64,000 nucleotides of DNA. Source: Porodaedalea pini (lineage: Eukaryota; Basidiomycota; Agaricomycetes; Hymenochaetales; Hymenochaetaceae). The translations under genes were made by a program, and so were the position numbers. Below the pieces are notes generated by a model that was not told the DNA's origin, did no database searches, and saw only the letters and a program-made list of their open reading frames with translations. Shown here one piece after another: positions 22,435 to 34,070 of this stretch (positions are counted from its first letter, which is position 1; each line of letters starts with the position of its first letter). The stretch is taken from NCBI GenBank assembly GCA_002794775.1, contig NBAY01000014.1:558001-622000 (forward strand), written 5' to 3'.

Positions 22435-23689
22435 CTCTAGCCTCTACGGTCAACCTCTCAGAGCAGCTGCTCAATGAAAACTTTCTTGGTATGAAATTTG
22501 CCAGAATGCATGGTGACCATGCTGAAGATCAGAAAGTGAAGCACCATCAGCTTGGCGAATGGAAGAAAGAAAAAACAGAGCTAGGATTAGGAGAGAAATA
22601 CCTCTATGAGAAACCTATCAAAGAGTGCAAACTTATCATTCTGGAGGCTGAAAAGGCACTGATCAAGTGCCTGGGCAGTATAGATACATGGGAGGACTTG
22701 GAGGCCAAAGAAAAGGAACTACAAAAATTAACAATGCTGAACGAGCTACTGAACGACTTGGCTGGAGAAGCTTACATGGGGCTTTCTGAGGAGAAGAGGT
22801 GCACTCTTCACCTTTTTGTTTGGACTGGCTGTGAAATGCATAAGGAGATGAATTCGGTCAAAGGCAGTGACTCTGGAATGAAAAAGAAATGGGGCTTACT
22901 AGGAATTGGACCTGTCGGGCTTGCGAACAAAGATAACGCAGCCATCCTTGAGCTCGCAGAAGGTGGAGAGGAGAATGCAGTGGAGGCGCAGGCTCAAGAG
23001 GTGACAACAGGCGGCACTGTAAAACTGGCTAGTCTCACTGGCACCCTGTTCAATCACAAAGATGACAAAAAGGGTCAACAAGATACTTTCCAAGATTATA
23101 CAAAGGTGGAGACTGGATGTACTATTACCTTTTCTGACACTTCCAACACTCACTACTTGTCATATCTTGAAGCTTCGGCCAAATTGATTGCAGATCTGGA
23201 CTTTTATGTGGGCTATATGCACTATATTCATGATTCAAAGGAAAAGCTGGGCTTGAATCATCTAGAATCGAATGTCTTGAAGGGGTTGTCAGATGGGCCG
23301 ACTTGAATGGAGCTCGCAGTTTTGGCACTTTACCAGGAGGCAGTCTCCCATTTGTATGTTTCGACTGTGCGTGGCCCTGGATTGGAACATCTGAACGCGT
23401 TAGATCAGATGCCGCTTCATCAGAAAGTAAAAGAACATATCAAAAAGCTCATTAACGCACCTCAAATCATCTTATTGACCAATGCCGACCCTTGAAACAT
23501 GACCCTGAATGGGTATGACTACTGGAAGCAGCCTAGAGCCATTGAAGCAATCAGGAAGCTTGCACCCAAGCTCCCCCATCTTGAAGAGATTTTTGTAGCC
23601 TTCCTTGAAGAAGCTTTGATGACCTGGGAGAGATTCTCAGCTGAGTTCTCAGATGATGGTGAAATTGCAAAACTCACCGAAGCAGAAAA

Positions 23690-25083
23690 TGTTAGGACCA
23701 GTGCTGGAACAGGTGACTAATCTGTCCGACATACCGGAACTAGTAGAGGCCCTTCTCGAAGACTCAAGGTAAGTGTTCAAGAGCTAGTCATATGGAGGGA
23801 TGATTGGCTTATTGAACACTTGGTCTTTAGCAGGAGAATAGCAGTAATAGCAGCGAGCTGTGGGCTCAAGCCGAACTAGTATTGAAGGTGTGTCAAGGGC
23901 AGAAGAATGTTGCTGAGGAGACAAGGGCACTCCTGCTTGCCTCTTTATAGAGTTTGGGTTCTTTGAACCTTAGCTCCACAGCTAACCTAATTCTAACTAG
24001 TCAGGGAATGGCTTCTCCACTTCTCCCGCAATCCACAGTGATCCCTAGAATATTCTGCTTCACTATGACATTGTTGTGTACTATAAATAGCCACTCACAC
24101 CACTTGCTCCAAAGTTCCCATGCTTTACCCCACCGGTGCGAAGTATTATATCATGATGATGTCATTGTACTATAAATAGCCACTTGGTTCCAAGAGTCTT
24201 GTTCATTCCCTTTCCAGGGATGAGTCATCCATTGGTTGATCTGTGGAGTCGGTGGTGCCTGTCTGGCTTCCTCCTGGTGTGGGGACTGGCAATGGGTTTC
24301 CTTCACCACTTCTGTCATCCACTAGTCTGGTTGCTGCTGTTAGGCGTTCTTTGTAGGCTCAGGTGTATCCCATTGTTAAGCTAACTTCACTGGGCACTAT
24401 GTCAATGCCAATTGCCACTTTGAGTTGTACCCCATAGTAGGTTTGGGTGGCATGGCAGTCTACTGTTAAGTAGGCGTCAAAACCCCTTCACCATGTGGTG
24501 ATGAGGTCATCAAGGATTTCATCTCTGAGTTCCCAGAGTTCATGGTGCACTTCCTGTTGTGTTTGGCAGGTAGTGATTGGCCAGTTGAAGAGTATTGCCC
24601 ATCGGCCACATTGTCGGTGGTGTTCCCTTTGTGTGATCCATACCATAAGGCCTGCTAGTGCTGCATACATTTGTTCATCTGCTAGCCACCATTTGAGTTT
24701 ATGCATGTATGCAGTACTTGTCCTTCCTTGCATAACTGGCTCCTGCTGTCATTCACTGAGCAGCCTGTGCTGTGAAGCGATGAGCATTGTGTTCTGTATG
24801 GATACCACTTCCAGGACGCATAAGAAGATTCATTCGTGTGCTGCCTATGAGTAATGGTATAGCTCCCGACAGAAGTTGCACAGCTCCATTGATTCAGGTA
24901 GGTGCATCTTATCACTTTGGCATGGCCATGCTGTTTGATATGCTTCTTGTGCTCGCTTCCTGGCTTTGTTATAGATTGTTGCGGGTGCTTCTTGGCAGAA
25001 TCCTGGCTGGTAGGCAAATTGGTTTGTCATCAATCCTGTTGATCCCATGTCAATCCTTCCCAAAATAGCAATTTCCTGTAACA
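23690..25083 (+). mobile_element. Second solo LTR (1394 bp, different family), in copy A
   Basis: Begins TGTTAGGACC and ends CCTGTAACA, flanked by a perfect 5-bp duplication GAAAA (23685-23689, 25084-25088). Its removal rejoins copy A in frame (LTEAEK to IQAWMPAM). It has two TATAAATAG boxes about 90 bases apart (24082, 24171), as expected for an LTR promoter with a local duplication. No internal direct terminal repeat was seen, so a solo LTR is favoured over a short whole element. Short minus-strand frames (24488-24733, 24845-25171) lack recognisable domains. Confidence 0.8.
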
Positions 25084-25878
25084 GAAAAGATCCAAGCCTG
25101 GATGCCTGCAATGAATGATGCAAACGAGGGAGCGTTGGGCGCATATAGGGTATTTGCTTGCAAGAATCCAACTGGCAGTCTAGAACTGTTCAATGCCCAG
25201 TTCAGGTTTCGACAAAATGAGATGCAGGATTTTATGGATTCTATGCTAACCGGAGAGCAGGATCAGAAATTCATTATGAAGGAGGCACATGATCGTCTGG
25301 ACGCCAGACTTGATAGGAAATGCAGGTGAGAGATTCATGATGAGCACATAGTTGAGTTAGCTGCAAAGCATCAAAAAAGCTCTGAGAAAGCAGAGAAGAA
25401 GGTGAAACAATCCAATTTCCTCAAGAATCTTGAGCTTGAACTTGATGTGGAAAAGGTCCAGGCAATGACCATTGTGCAGATGAAGAACCAATTAGACAAG
25501 CTTAGATGACAGGACACAGAGATACCCAAGGATAGTATGATGAAAAAACGAGATGAGTGGCTGCAGGAATTGATAGGAGCACTAGGGCGGCATACTGCGT
25601 GCCTTGTACTAACTTAGACTCAAAGTTCATGAAGATTAACATGCAAATCCTCATATGTAGCTGACTGCTTACCGTAACCAAGGCACCGAGACCTTCCATT
25701 ACTTCACTCTGACAGTATCTGACTAATCTTATCATTATTTTTCACTTCAAATAATTTCTATGTTAATTACAAGTTGGCGGCATCATTTCTGTTGCCACCG
25801 ATTTCTATATACGGTGCAAATCTAAGCTCCGACCCAAAAAAACTGTGCACGCGCGACTCACGGCAATTGCAGACCCCC

Positions 25879-25967
25879 ATTTATTCTAATTTTTCGACAT
25901 GTTGGCTCAGCCGCAGCTCATATCACGTGACATGCACGTGTCGCAGGACTTATGAAAATGGCTGTAA
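25879..25967. repeat. Terminal inverted repeat end, copy A downstream flank
   Basis: ATTCTAATTTTTCGAC through GGACTTATGAAAATGGCTG matches 20337-20416 in the same orientation and 19568-19650 in inverse. With 19568 as the left end it would bound a ~6.4-kb element enclosing copy A. Lacking a target duplication, this pairing is provisional. Confidence 0.55.
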
Positions 25968-28423
25968 GAACCAGAGAGCAATGTCCCCTTTCCTTCCCTT
26001 TACTCTTCTGCCAAGGCCCCGGAAGGATCTTCGTGAAAGAACTTTTCTTCAGTGGGCGGAGGCACTGGGTGAATGCAAAATATGAATAGACGAGTGCCAA
26101 AGTCAACGAAGTTTAACTGTCACCAAACCCTCGGTTCGATTTACAGTGAGTAGGATACCCTATAGTCTGTTGCCTTGAGCTGAGCAGCTCATCTAGTGCA
26201 ATTTCCCACCATTACCCATTGCTATCTTCAGCTACATATGCATTGAACGGTTCGCCCACTCAAACCTACAGACCCAGCGACCAAGTTCTGGACCTGAACT
26301 CCCTCATGCACTCAGCTCGGATGACAACTGCACCTTCGGAGAGCGGCATACGAGCTCGGTGACTCACGGCCCCTTCTCATAGTCCTATGTGTAGGAGAGA
26401 CTCTGCTTCACATCGCCATGCAAGTACCTGCTCCGCAAGTCTATCACGAGCGAGTGACGTCGTTCATGGTGAGCTGTCACCCTGTCCAGCATTTATGAGC
26501 ATAAATAGCATAGGATATTGACTGTGTGTCTATTGTAGATCGGTCTGACTCTATCCGTGACTTGATGGAGCTCACGAATGTGCCGCTAACGAAGGAGAGC
26601 TTCATACGAGATAGCCATGTAGGACGGACTTCAGAGTGTCAATCTATAATACGCGCACCTTTAAATTTGTCTCGGAGCCTCTCTTGCTGGTTACACGTTG
26701 GAGTTTGCTTCTTCGAGGGTTTAACATGCGCAGAGTCGCTTGGGACAAGTGAGACCATGAACTGGTCTGGAACGGCTCCACTGTTGGTTCATTCGATTTT
26801 CCTTCGAACGATGGGTTCTTCTAATGCTGACTTTCACTGCCAGCAATGCACGCATGTTTCGTCATTTCAAAACCCATGTGCTTCACAATCATGGACCTGC
26901 TGCTCGTGAGAACAACTCCACTCAATACTGGATACTTGGGCCGAGCTCCGTCGACGAGTGGCTCAAGCAAGATTGTCATACCAACACGGCGTTCATCTAT
27001 CGACCGGTACTTCGTCGTCAGTAGGGATTGGTGGCAAGTTTGAGAGAATGTTGTGGTCGATGAAGACTGGTTTTCATGCACGCAAAATGGTATATATTGC
27101 TGTGAGTACTATGTTCTCTACTTTGTGTTTGATGTAATGTACCCACAATCGCTTGACATCGCCTGTTGGAGGCCTCGCTACTGGCGGGCTTTCCAACTTT
27201 CGAAGGCCCTGCGATCTGTGCTGTTTAGTCCCAATAAGAGACGGAAGCCCGCTGGAGGCGGAGCTTATGCCTTTAAGGGAAGGCTCCTCTGGACGTCATA
27301 GGAGCAGATGCCTAGTATGCTGCTCCTACCATCGCTGGTTGTCTATCTTATCTCTTACCAGTTTGTCGATGGGTCTGCAGGATTTCACGTTCAAATGTAA
27401 TCTGGAAAGGCCGGCCTCGAAATATCGCATCTCATGTTTAGGTACGTATTTTGTTTTTATGCTTACCGGTATGCTCTAATATCTCGCCGAAGGGTTACGT
27501 GCTTTCTTCCTCAAATCATTAAATACGATCACTTGTGTATTCACAATGTCTCTGTGTGATGAATCAGTTTAAAGGATTTATGGAGAGGTTCGCATTGGTA
27601 TAAAAGTCCAGTTCATCATCAGAAATGACGACGTACTTTGCTGACCATCCTTTCTCAAGGCTAGAAATAGACGTGTCGAATTTCTTCTACTTCCAACGGT
27701 TCCTGCTACACAGATCCCCATTGGTTCATGCATGGATGTCTCATTTTGTTGGTAAGCATAGATAGTCTCTTTTACTTAGCTCCTCTCTAACTTCACTCCT
27801 TCAGCTATCCTTCTGACCTTGTGATCGTCAGCAAAACGTGCAAGCTCTACTAATACTATGGCATCGGTGCGGCGCCGAGTGGCTTCACGTGACTTACATA
27901 TACAAAGACGTATTGTCCTCGGAGGCCTACTGCTTCAGGAAGGGCATATATTCCTGTATGAGGACGACGACATTAACGAGTACCTCGTTTTGAATGCTTG
28001 AAAGAGACCTTTTATATCACTGCACTGTCGAGCTAATGCGTTGATCGGGTTAGCTCATATTTTTTGCGTTGTACTTTCATCAGGTCTTTCTTCTGATCTT
28101 TTCTTTGCTTCTTAGATCCTGTCCCCTTGCAGGACCAGATCCGATAAAAAAATTGACACATCAACGATGGCTTTAATCTGCCTCTTCGACTGTAAGGGCA
28201 GTAAAAGGCATTTTGACAGGTAAGTTTGTTTTAAGGCTTCAGGCTCGTTCGTCACCAGCTGATTCGGAATTCTCACAGTTTCAGGTACTGCAAAACTTGC
28301 CTCGTCCTTGAATGCGATTCATTCCTCCTTGTCATCGACTGTCAGCGCTCCCACTCTCTCTGCTTCAGCCGACTCGCTTTCTGATGTAGGTGCGGAGCCA
28401 GTAGCGCCGAGCCACGACATTGT
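25968..28423 (+). repeat. Degenerate repeated segment, gene remnant of unknown type
   Basis: Parts recur elsewhere in the window: 25990-26300 resembles 44590-44940, and 26400-28020 resembles 59395-60980 (for example CTTGATGGAGCTCAC and CCCAATAAGAGACG in both). Several short plus-strand frames are interrupted by stops and by possible short introns, so this was probably once an intron-containing gene. I do not recognise the product. A possible tiny coding piece with a donor site (GGTAAGT) lies near 28166-28220. Confidence 0.5.
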
Positions 28424-28756
28424 TCATCAGGAAAAACCTCCCGCTCAGAAACCCTTAGAAAGTTATTAGAATTGTAGAAAATTGTAGAATCTTTGGAATG
28501 TCCTGAGAATGCAGTCCGAATTTTAGAAAACTTGTAGAATTTCATGGAAAATTTTACAAGTTTTGGAATTGAACAGAATTGGCAGCTTGAAATTTAGAAT
28601 ATGGATAGAAAAATGACACACCTCATAGATTCTATGGAATTTTTTAGAATAAAAAACCGATTGTGGAATTCATTAGATTCTGCCATGGCTTGACACAGGT
28701 GCAGGTACTAGATTGGCTTCTTGGACCTATACTGGGACCCATGAACTATCTGCAGG

Positions 28757-29487
28757 TTACAGTGTTTTTCATAAGTCTTGAGACATGCATATGTGAAGAT
28801 CACAAAATTTGAGCATTTCAGCACCTCAAAAACTTGTAAAATCCATATCTCTGTCAATTCTTCACAGAATCAGTTCAAAAATGTTGCCAAATTTATTTCT
28901 CAACAGCTTCTAAATTTTTGTGAGCTTAGTAGACAGAAGGTGGAATATTGAGGCTGCAGTAGTGAGAATGGGTGTTTTTCTAGGAAAACTCCTTCCCTGA
29001 TTTTTCTTGAGCTCAATTTTGAAGCTAATGACATGAAACTTGTTGGAGAATGGTCTATATATTATACTGTTGATGTCATGAGGGATGAACTAGAGTGAAT
29101 GTCTCCTCTTGTCCTGTTTGACTGTTGTGCTGAAACTCTCAAACTCACCCAAATTTGCTTGACTCAGGCAGTTGTCAAAAAATGCCTGCATTGCTATAAG
29201 CCATCTATAATTTAATATACAATATATAGACCATTCTCCAACAAGTTTCATGTCATTAGCTTCAAAATTGAGCTCAAGAAAAATCAGGGAAGGAGTTTTT
29301 CCTAGAAAAACACCCATTCTCACTACTGCAGCCTCAATATTCCACCTTCTGTCCTCTAAGCTCACATAAATTTTAGAAACCATTGAAACATGAATTTATC
29401 AACTTTTTTGAAGAGTTTTTGTGAAGAATTGAGTGAGATATGATGTATTTTGTATTTGGAGGCACTTCAGGTGACAAAAACTGCTAA
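28757..29487. repeat. Fold-back element IV
   Basis: Begins TTACAGTGTTTTTCATAAGT, resembling the ends of fold-back III. Bases 28920-29065 are repeated in inverse at 29215-29375 almost perfectly, and the outer arms in a more diverged form. The interior (29066-29214) is unique and non-coding. Probably a non-autonomous relative nested in the TIR-bounded element. Confidence 0.75.
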
Positions 29488-29519
29488 GTCCAATCCTGGA
29501 CGCGTCGTCCACAGAAGAG

Positions 29520-31830
29520 GTGTGGGAACTTGATCACGTGTATGTTGGTTTTGACGCGACTCGCCACATATCGCCTTCACATCTGCTGCCACTCCAATAT
29601 GTCTGGTGCCGACGTCCTTACAGAATGTCTAAAAAAACCCTCGATCACATCCACCACAACCATCACACACGAAGTGGTAGCTTCGCCGGCCGCCTGGTGG
29701 GATGCACTCACTGCTGCAGGCAACATGCCGTCCGACTTCCGACTTTCAACTTGCTCATCTTCAAGCCGAAGACCGTAAAGCTGGAACTTCTCTGCACTGA
29801 ACAAACTGTCAAGTGAAGAGTGCTTCATGCGCTCGATGTCAATGAGTGGTGGGCACGGTGGCCTTCCATTCGCAGGTGGGTGTCCATCGCCTATGGTTCG
29901 CTCTTCCAGTCAGGTGGCGCGGGCGCTGTGGGCAACAAGCGTACGCGTAGGAAATGTGGCGGTTCAACACGCAACGAGTCGGACCGTATCAGCGCTTCTG
30001 TCAATCAGTTCAAAGTGAACGCTACTTCCTCCTTCGAACACGTCGCGCCGCTCGAGCAGTCTGCGAACCGCTGGGCCGCTGGCAGCACGTCCAGGTGTGG
30101 GACCTCAATTGACACAGACTCACCTGAGATTGTGGACAAGAAAATCCATTTGCTGCTCAACAAGCCCACTATGGAGAAGTTGGAGTCCATCTCAAACCAG
30201 ATCATTGCGTGGGCAAACAAGAGTGAGAGTGAGAAGGATGGGCGTACGCTTATTCAGCTCATTCGGCTTGTGTTCGAGAAGGCAACGGATGAGGCGGCCT
30301 GGAGTGAGATGTGTGCTCGCTTGTGCCATAAGATGATGGAGCAGATCAGTCCGAACGTGCAGGATGATGGTATCCGCAATGCTGAGGGCAAGCCGATTAC
30401 AGGTGATCAACTTTTCCGTAAGTACCTTCTGAATCGCTGTTAGGAAGACTTCGAGCGCGGCTGGACGCAGAAGGAGTCGACAGCGGCAGCGGCTCTCGTG
30501 AAGGCGACAGAGGATCAGGCTGTTAAGGATGCCAACGAAAAGGAAGAAAACAAGGAGGCTGGCGAGAGTGCGCTGTACTCGGACGAATACCACACTGCTC
30601 AGAAGGCCAAGCATCAAGGTCTCGGACTCGTCAAGTTCATCGGTGAGCTCTTCAATCTTCAGATGCTCATGGAGCGTATCATGTATGAGTGTATCAAGAA
30701 GCTGCTCAGCAACGTCGACAATCCCGAGGAAGAGATCGAAATTTTATGTAAACTACTGACAAGTGTTTGTCAGGCGCTCGATACCTCTAAGGCTCGCGGA
30801 CACATGGATGTCTATTTCAGTCGGATGAAGGAGCTTGCGAAGAACAGCAACGTGTCGTGTCGTATGTGGTTCATGTTACAAGTGCGTACCTTCTGTTTCA
30901 TAGCCTTTCGTTGAGCTGACTTTCTTGGACAGGATGTGATTGAATTGCGGGAAAGGAAACGGACTACCCGCAACTTGGTCGCTGCTCCGTCGACAATCGC
31001 CCAGATCCATGAGGCTGTATGCGCTCTTGCTTTGTTAGCAAATTTCACTTGTGCTTACCAATATACAGGCCGCGAAAGAGAAGGCACGACAGGAGCAACA
31101 TAACTTGGCACAGTCGGCCATGTTTCGTGGTGGTTCACGCCGTGGTCATGATCGTGACGGAAATGCTCAAGTGGGTCCTGACGGATGGGCTGTCGCCTCT
31201 GGTCCTTCGAGGCCTGCAAACAAGGCGGGCGATCTGACGAACTTTGGCAGAATTCAGAATGGCAGTGGAACCATGAACTTCGGACCAGCTAGCGTCTTCA
31301 CGAAGAAGGGAGACAGCAAGCGCAACAGTGCGAGCCTTTCAAGGACAAATTCGAACACGAACATGTTCCAGATGCTGCAGGCCACTGAGGCCGCTAATGA
31401 GGCTCCTACTACATCCTCGTCTCGTCCAAGTCGCCTGTCAAGCCGTACAACGAGCGTCGACTTGACCCACAATGCACCTGTGGAACCTGCCCAGCCTGCT
31501 CAGCGTCCCAGACTTAACCTGCTTCCGCGTTCGACCCTTACAGGAGAAGTCGGAGAATAGTCCCGCTGAGACTCATGACGGCGAGGAGGGCGAGGAGGAC
31601 GAGATTCTCGAGAAGGACTCTGGGAAAATTGTCGATGTCGAAGGAGCAAGCGGAAAAGAAGATTGACCAAGACCGCAAGGAGTTCTTCGCTATCCGCGAT
31701 ATCGACGATGCGGAAGAGTATTTCTCTGCACTTCCCTCGGAGCATCAACATCTTCTCGTCGAGAAGCTTGTCATGTCTGCTATTGAGGCGAAGGAGGCTG
31801 GTGCCAAACTCGTTGCCGACCTGTTTGAGC
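29520..31830 (+). pseudogene. eIF4G pseudogene (MIF4G domain, linker, start of MA3)
   Basis: Plus-strand frames encode the eIF4G middle domain (LLNKPTMEKLESISNQIIAW, LIRLVFEKATDEA, QLFRKYLLNRC), then VIELRERKR, a Ser/Gly/Asn-rich linker with MNFGPASVF, and the first part of the MA3 domain (EFFAIRDIDDAEEYFSALP). eIF4G is the scaffold that links the cap-binding protein, eIF4A and the ribosome. Introns at 30882-30932 and 31017-31068 are retained, so the source was genomic DNA. TAG at 30441 replaces a probable CAG, and frames shift near 31530-31575. After about 31830 the frame passes into ProRS. Upstream (29520-29820) is probably degraded eIF4G N-terminal sequence. Confidence 0.85.
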
Positions 31831-31879
31831 GTGCACCGTATCAGCGCTGCTACCAGCCCGTTCAATGCGAATGTCGCTT

Positions 31880-34070
31880 CCTCGTCGAAACTGATGCCAA
31901 AACGTCCCCGAAGGTTATCACGGTGCTTGATGCATCGCTCGCATCATCGACTTCCCCCTTCGCCATACGTGCACTCGCCTCCAATTATACTGTCTTCCTC
32001 TCTGGAACCAACATTGCTTCATACTTGCGCATTCTCGGAACCGGGGAGATCAAGCTTCACGAAGTAGACTTCGCGACATTCAAGACCGATGCTGCGGCGC
32101 CTGCTCCGCCCACGTCTGCAATTGCCATTCAGGAAAAGGCAGCGAAAGAGGAAGGGAGAAACGACGGCGCCGTGAAGGCTGCGTTTGGCGTGAAGAAAGA
32201 GGTCGACTTTCCGGTATCGTATATGAACGTGTGCTGATTGTTCTGTAATCCCTCACTTAGTGCTGACAAGTATCATAGGTGCTGATCAAGGCCGATATGT
32301 TAGACTACTACAGCGTTAGTGGATGCTGCAGTCTGTATCACTGGCCGCACATCATCTGGGAAGCGGTACAAGGTATTTTGAAAAAACACGCATCTGCATC
32401 TCAGGTTCTTACTTGCCGACAGAACGGTTCAACGCAAGAATCAAGGAGATGGGTGAGTGTAGAGCACTCACATCATCGACTTCCCTCTTCGCCGTACATG
32501 CGCTCGCCTCTGATTTTACTGTCTTCCTCCCTGGCTTCATACTGGCGTGCTCTCGAGACGGGGAGACCAAGCTTCACGAGGTAGATTTTGTGGAACTCAA
32601 GGCCGAGGCTGTGGTGCCTGCTGTGTGCACGTCTGCAATTGCCGCCCAGGAAAAGGCAATGAAAGAGGAAGGGAGAATTGACGGCACGGTGAAGATTGCT
32701 ATTGGCATGAAGAAAGAGGTCGACTTTCCGGGTTGGTATACGAACGTGCGTTGATTGTTCTGTAATCCCTCACTTTGTGCTGACAAGTATTATAGGCGCT
32801 GATTAAGGTCGATATGACATGCGTCTTCAGAGGGAGCTCCGAGCTTGAGGAGCCTATAGCAATCCGTCCGACTACAGAAACGGCTATGTATCCCTACTAC
32901 ACCAAATGTATCAAGAGCTATCGTGATCTACCCCTCAAGCCCAACCAGTGGATCAGTGTTGCGCGCTGGGAGTCCAAGAGCCCCCAGCCGTTCCTCCGTA
33001 CGCGCGAGTCCCTATGACAGGAAGGCCACACTGCGCATTTCACGAAGGAGCCGACACTGAAGTACGGGTAATTCTCAATTTACATCGTCGCGTGTACGAG
33101 GTGCTGCTTACCGTACTCGTCATCACAGGCATCAAGTCGGACAAGGAGAAGTTTGCCGGTGGTCTTTACATGACGATCGGCCGTGGCATCCAAGCTGCGA
33201 CGTCGCATTGCCTTGGCCAAGACTTCTCACGGCCAGAGACGTTCAACGTCGTGGTCGAAGGCCTGGACGATCCGCAGGGTACGGGTCCGAACGGTGGTAA
33301 ATTATTCTGTGGCAAAACTCGTGAGGCCTTAGCACGCGCATGGTCGGAATCATGGTCATGATTCGCGGCGACAACCAGGATCTTGTTCTCCCATCACGCA
33401 TCGCTCGCGTCCAAGCAATCGTTGTCCCCTGCGGTATCACCATGCACACTAATAAGTAGGAGTTATACGACCGCTGTGAGGAGCTCGCGAAGACGCTCAG
33501 GAAAGCGCGAAGGTGGATGTACGGAACGGCGACACTCCTGGCTACAAGTTCAACGACTGTGAACAGAAGGCGCGAAAATTCAATTATTCCTTATTTCTCG
33601 GTTTTCCTGTGGTCTTACAAATGGCTTTTTGTCCAGGTGTTCCACTTCGCCTTGAACTCGGTCCGGTTGATATCCAGAAGAAGCAAACACTTTCTGTGCG
33701 ACGTGATACGGGCTTGAAGGAGACTGCCGTACCTGCACTTCTCAAGACTATCCAACAGGAGATGTTCGAGCACGCGAAGGCAAGGTACATGTCTTGCCTG
33801 TGTGTCACGACAATGGGACGATGTCGTGCTGACATTGCTTCATACTTGCGTGCTCTCAAAACCGGCGAGACCAAGCTTCACAAGGTAGATTTTGTGGAAC
33901 TCAAGACCGATGCTGCGGCGCGCCTTACATCGTCGCATGTACAAAAGGAGCTGCTTGCCGTACCCGTCATCCCGGGCGTCAGGTCTGAGAAGAAGTTCGC
34001 CGGTGGTCTGTACATGATGACCGTGAAAGGCTTCATTCCGACGACCGGCCGTGGCATCCTTTTAGTTTAG
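31880..34070 (+). pseudogene. Shuffled prolyl-tRNA synthetase pseudogene (copy 2)
   Basis: Successive blocks are ProRS N-terminal domain (31960-32230), start of the catalytic domain (LIKADMLDYYSVSGC, 32280), a second N-terminal domain (32470-32745), and a catalytic block with an internal deletion (32807-33480; [34 protein letters not shown]). Then follow the anticodon-binding domain (VPLRLELGPVDIQKKQTLSV, 33640), a third N-terminal piece (ADIASYLRALKTGETKLH, 33828) and a second catalytic piece ending near 34060. Introns are retained. No order compatible with a working enzyme is present. The block at 32807 shares its deletion junction with copy 1 at ~17030, so the two share an already defective ancestor. 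Confidence 0.85.

Larger units (their letters stand above)
20633..25617 (+). pseudogene. Uncharacterised Agaricomycete gene family, copy A (candidate transposase), disrupted
   Basis: With the solo LTRs (22010-22434, 23690-25083), one copy of each target duplication and a probable 75-base intron (21705-21779) removed, the frame from ATG 20633 to TAG 25617 is continuous at about 1026 codons. No frameshift remains, only TGA/TAA stops, mostly TGA where CGA-Arg fits. The N-terminal ~270 residues are coiled coil. Then come conserved islands also seen in copy B: SNKNQNFEALHLNV, MHGDHAEDQK, LFVWTGCEMHKEMNSVKG, NKDNAA, LFNHKDDKKGQQ, FSDTSNTHYLSY. After these come ALYQEAVSH, MNDANEGALG and a charged tail. 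Members of this family recur in Agaricomycete genomes without an assigned function, to my recollection. Several Asp/Glu islands suit an RNase H-fold transposase, but that is inference. The first island reads GNGMS where copy B has GDGTS. Confidence 0.6.

Noticed and set aside
5788..25617. Use of TGA as a sense codon (altered genetic code)
   Set aside because: TGA replaces Arg only inside repeats and pseudogenes. Gag of the young Gypsy element, tyrosinase and the 877-codon gene need no TGA read-through. C-to-T decay explains it.
14937..34070. Helitron as the vehicle for the gene fragments
   Set aside because: No 5' TC and 3' CTRR end with hairpin was found at sensible borders. The right-hand mosaic has terminal inverted repeats instead. 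Not excluded for the left mosaic.
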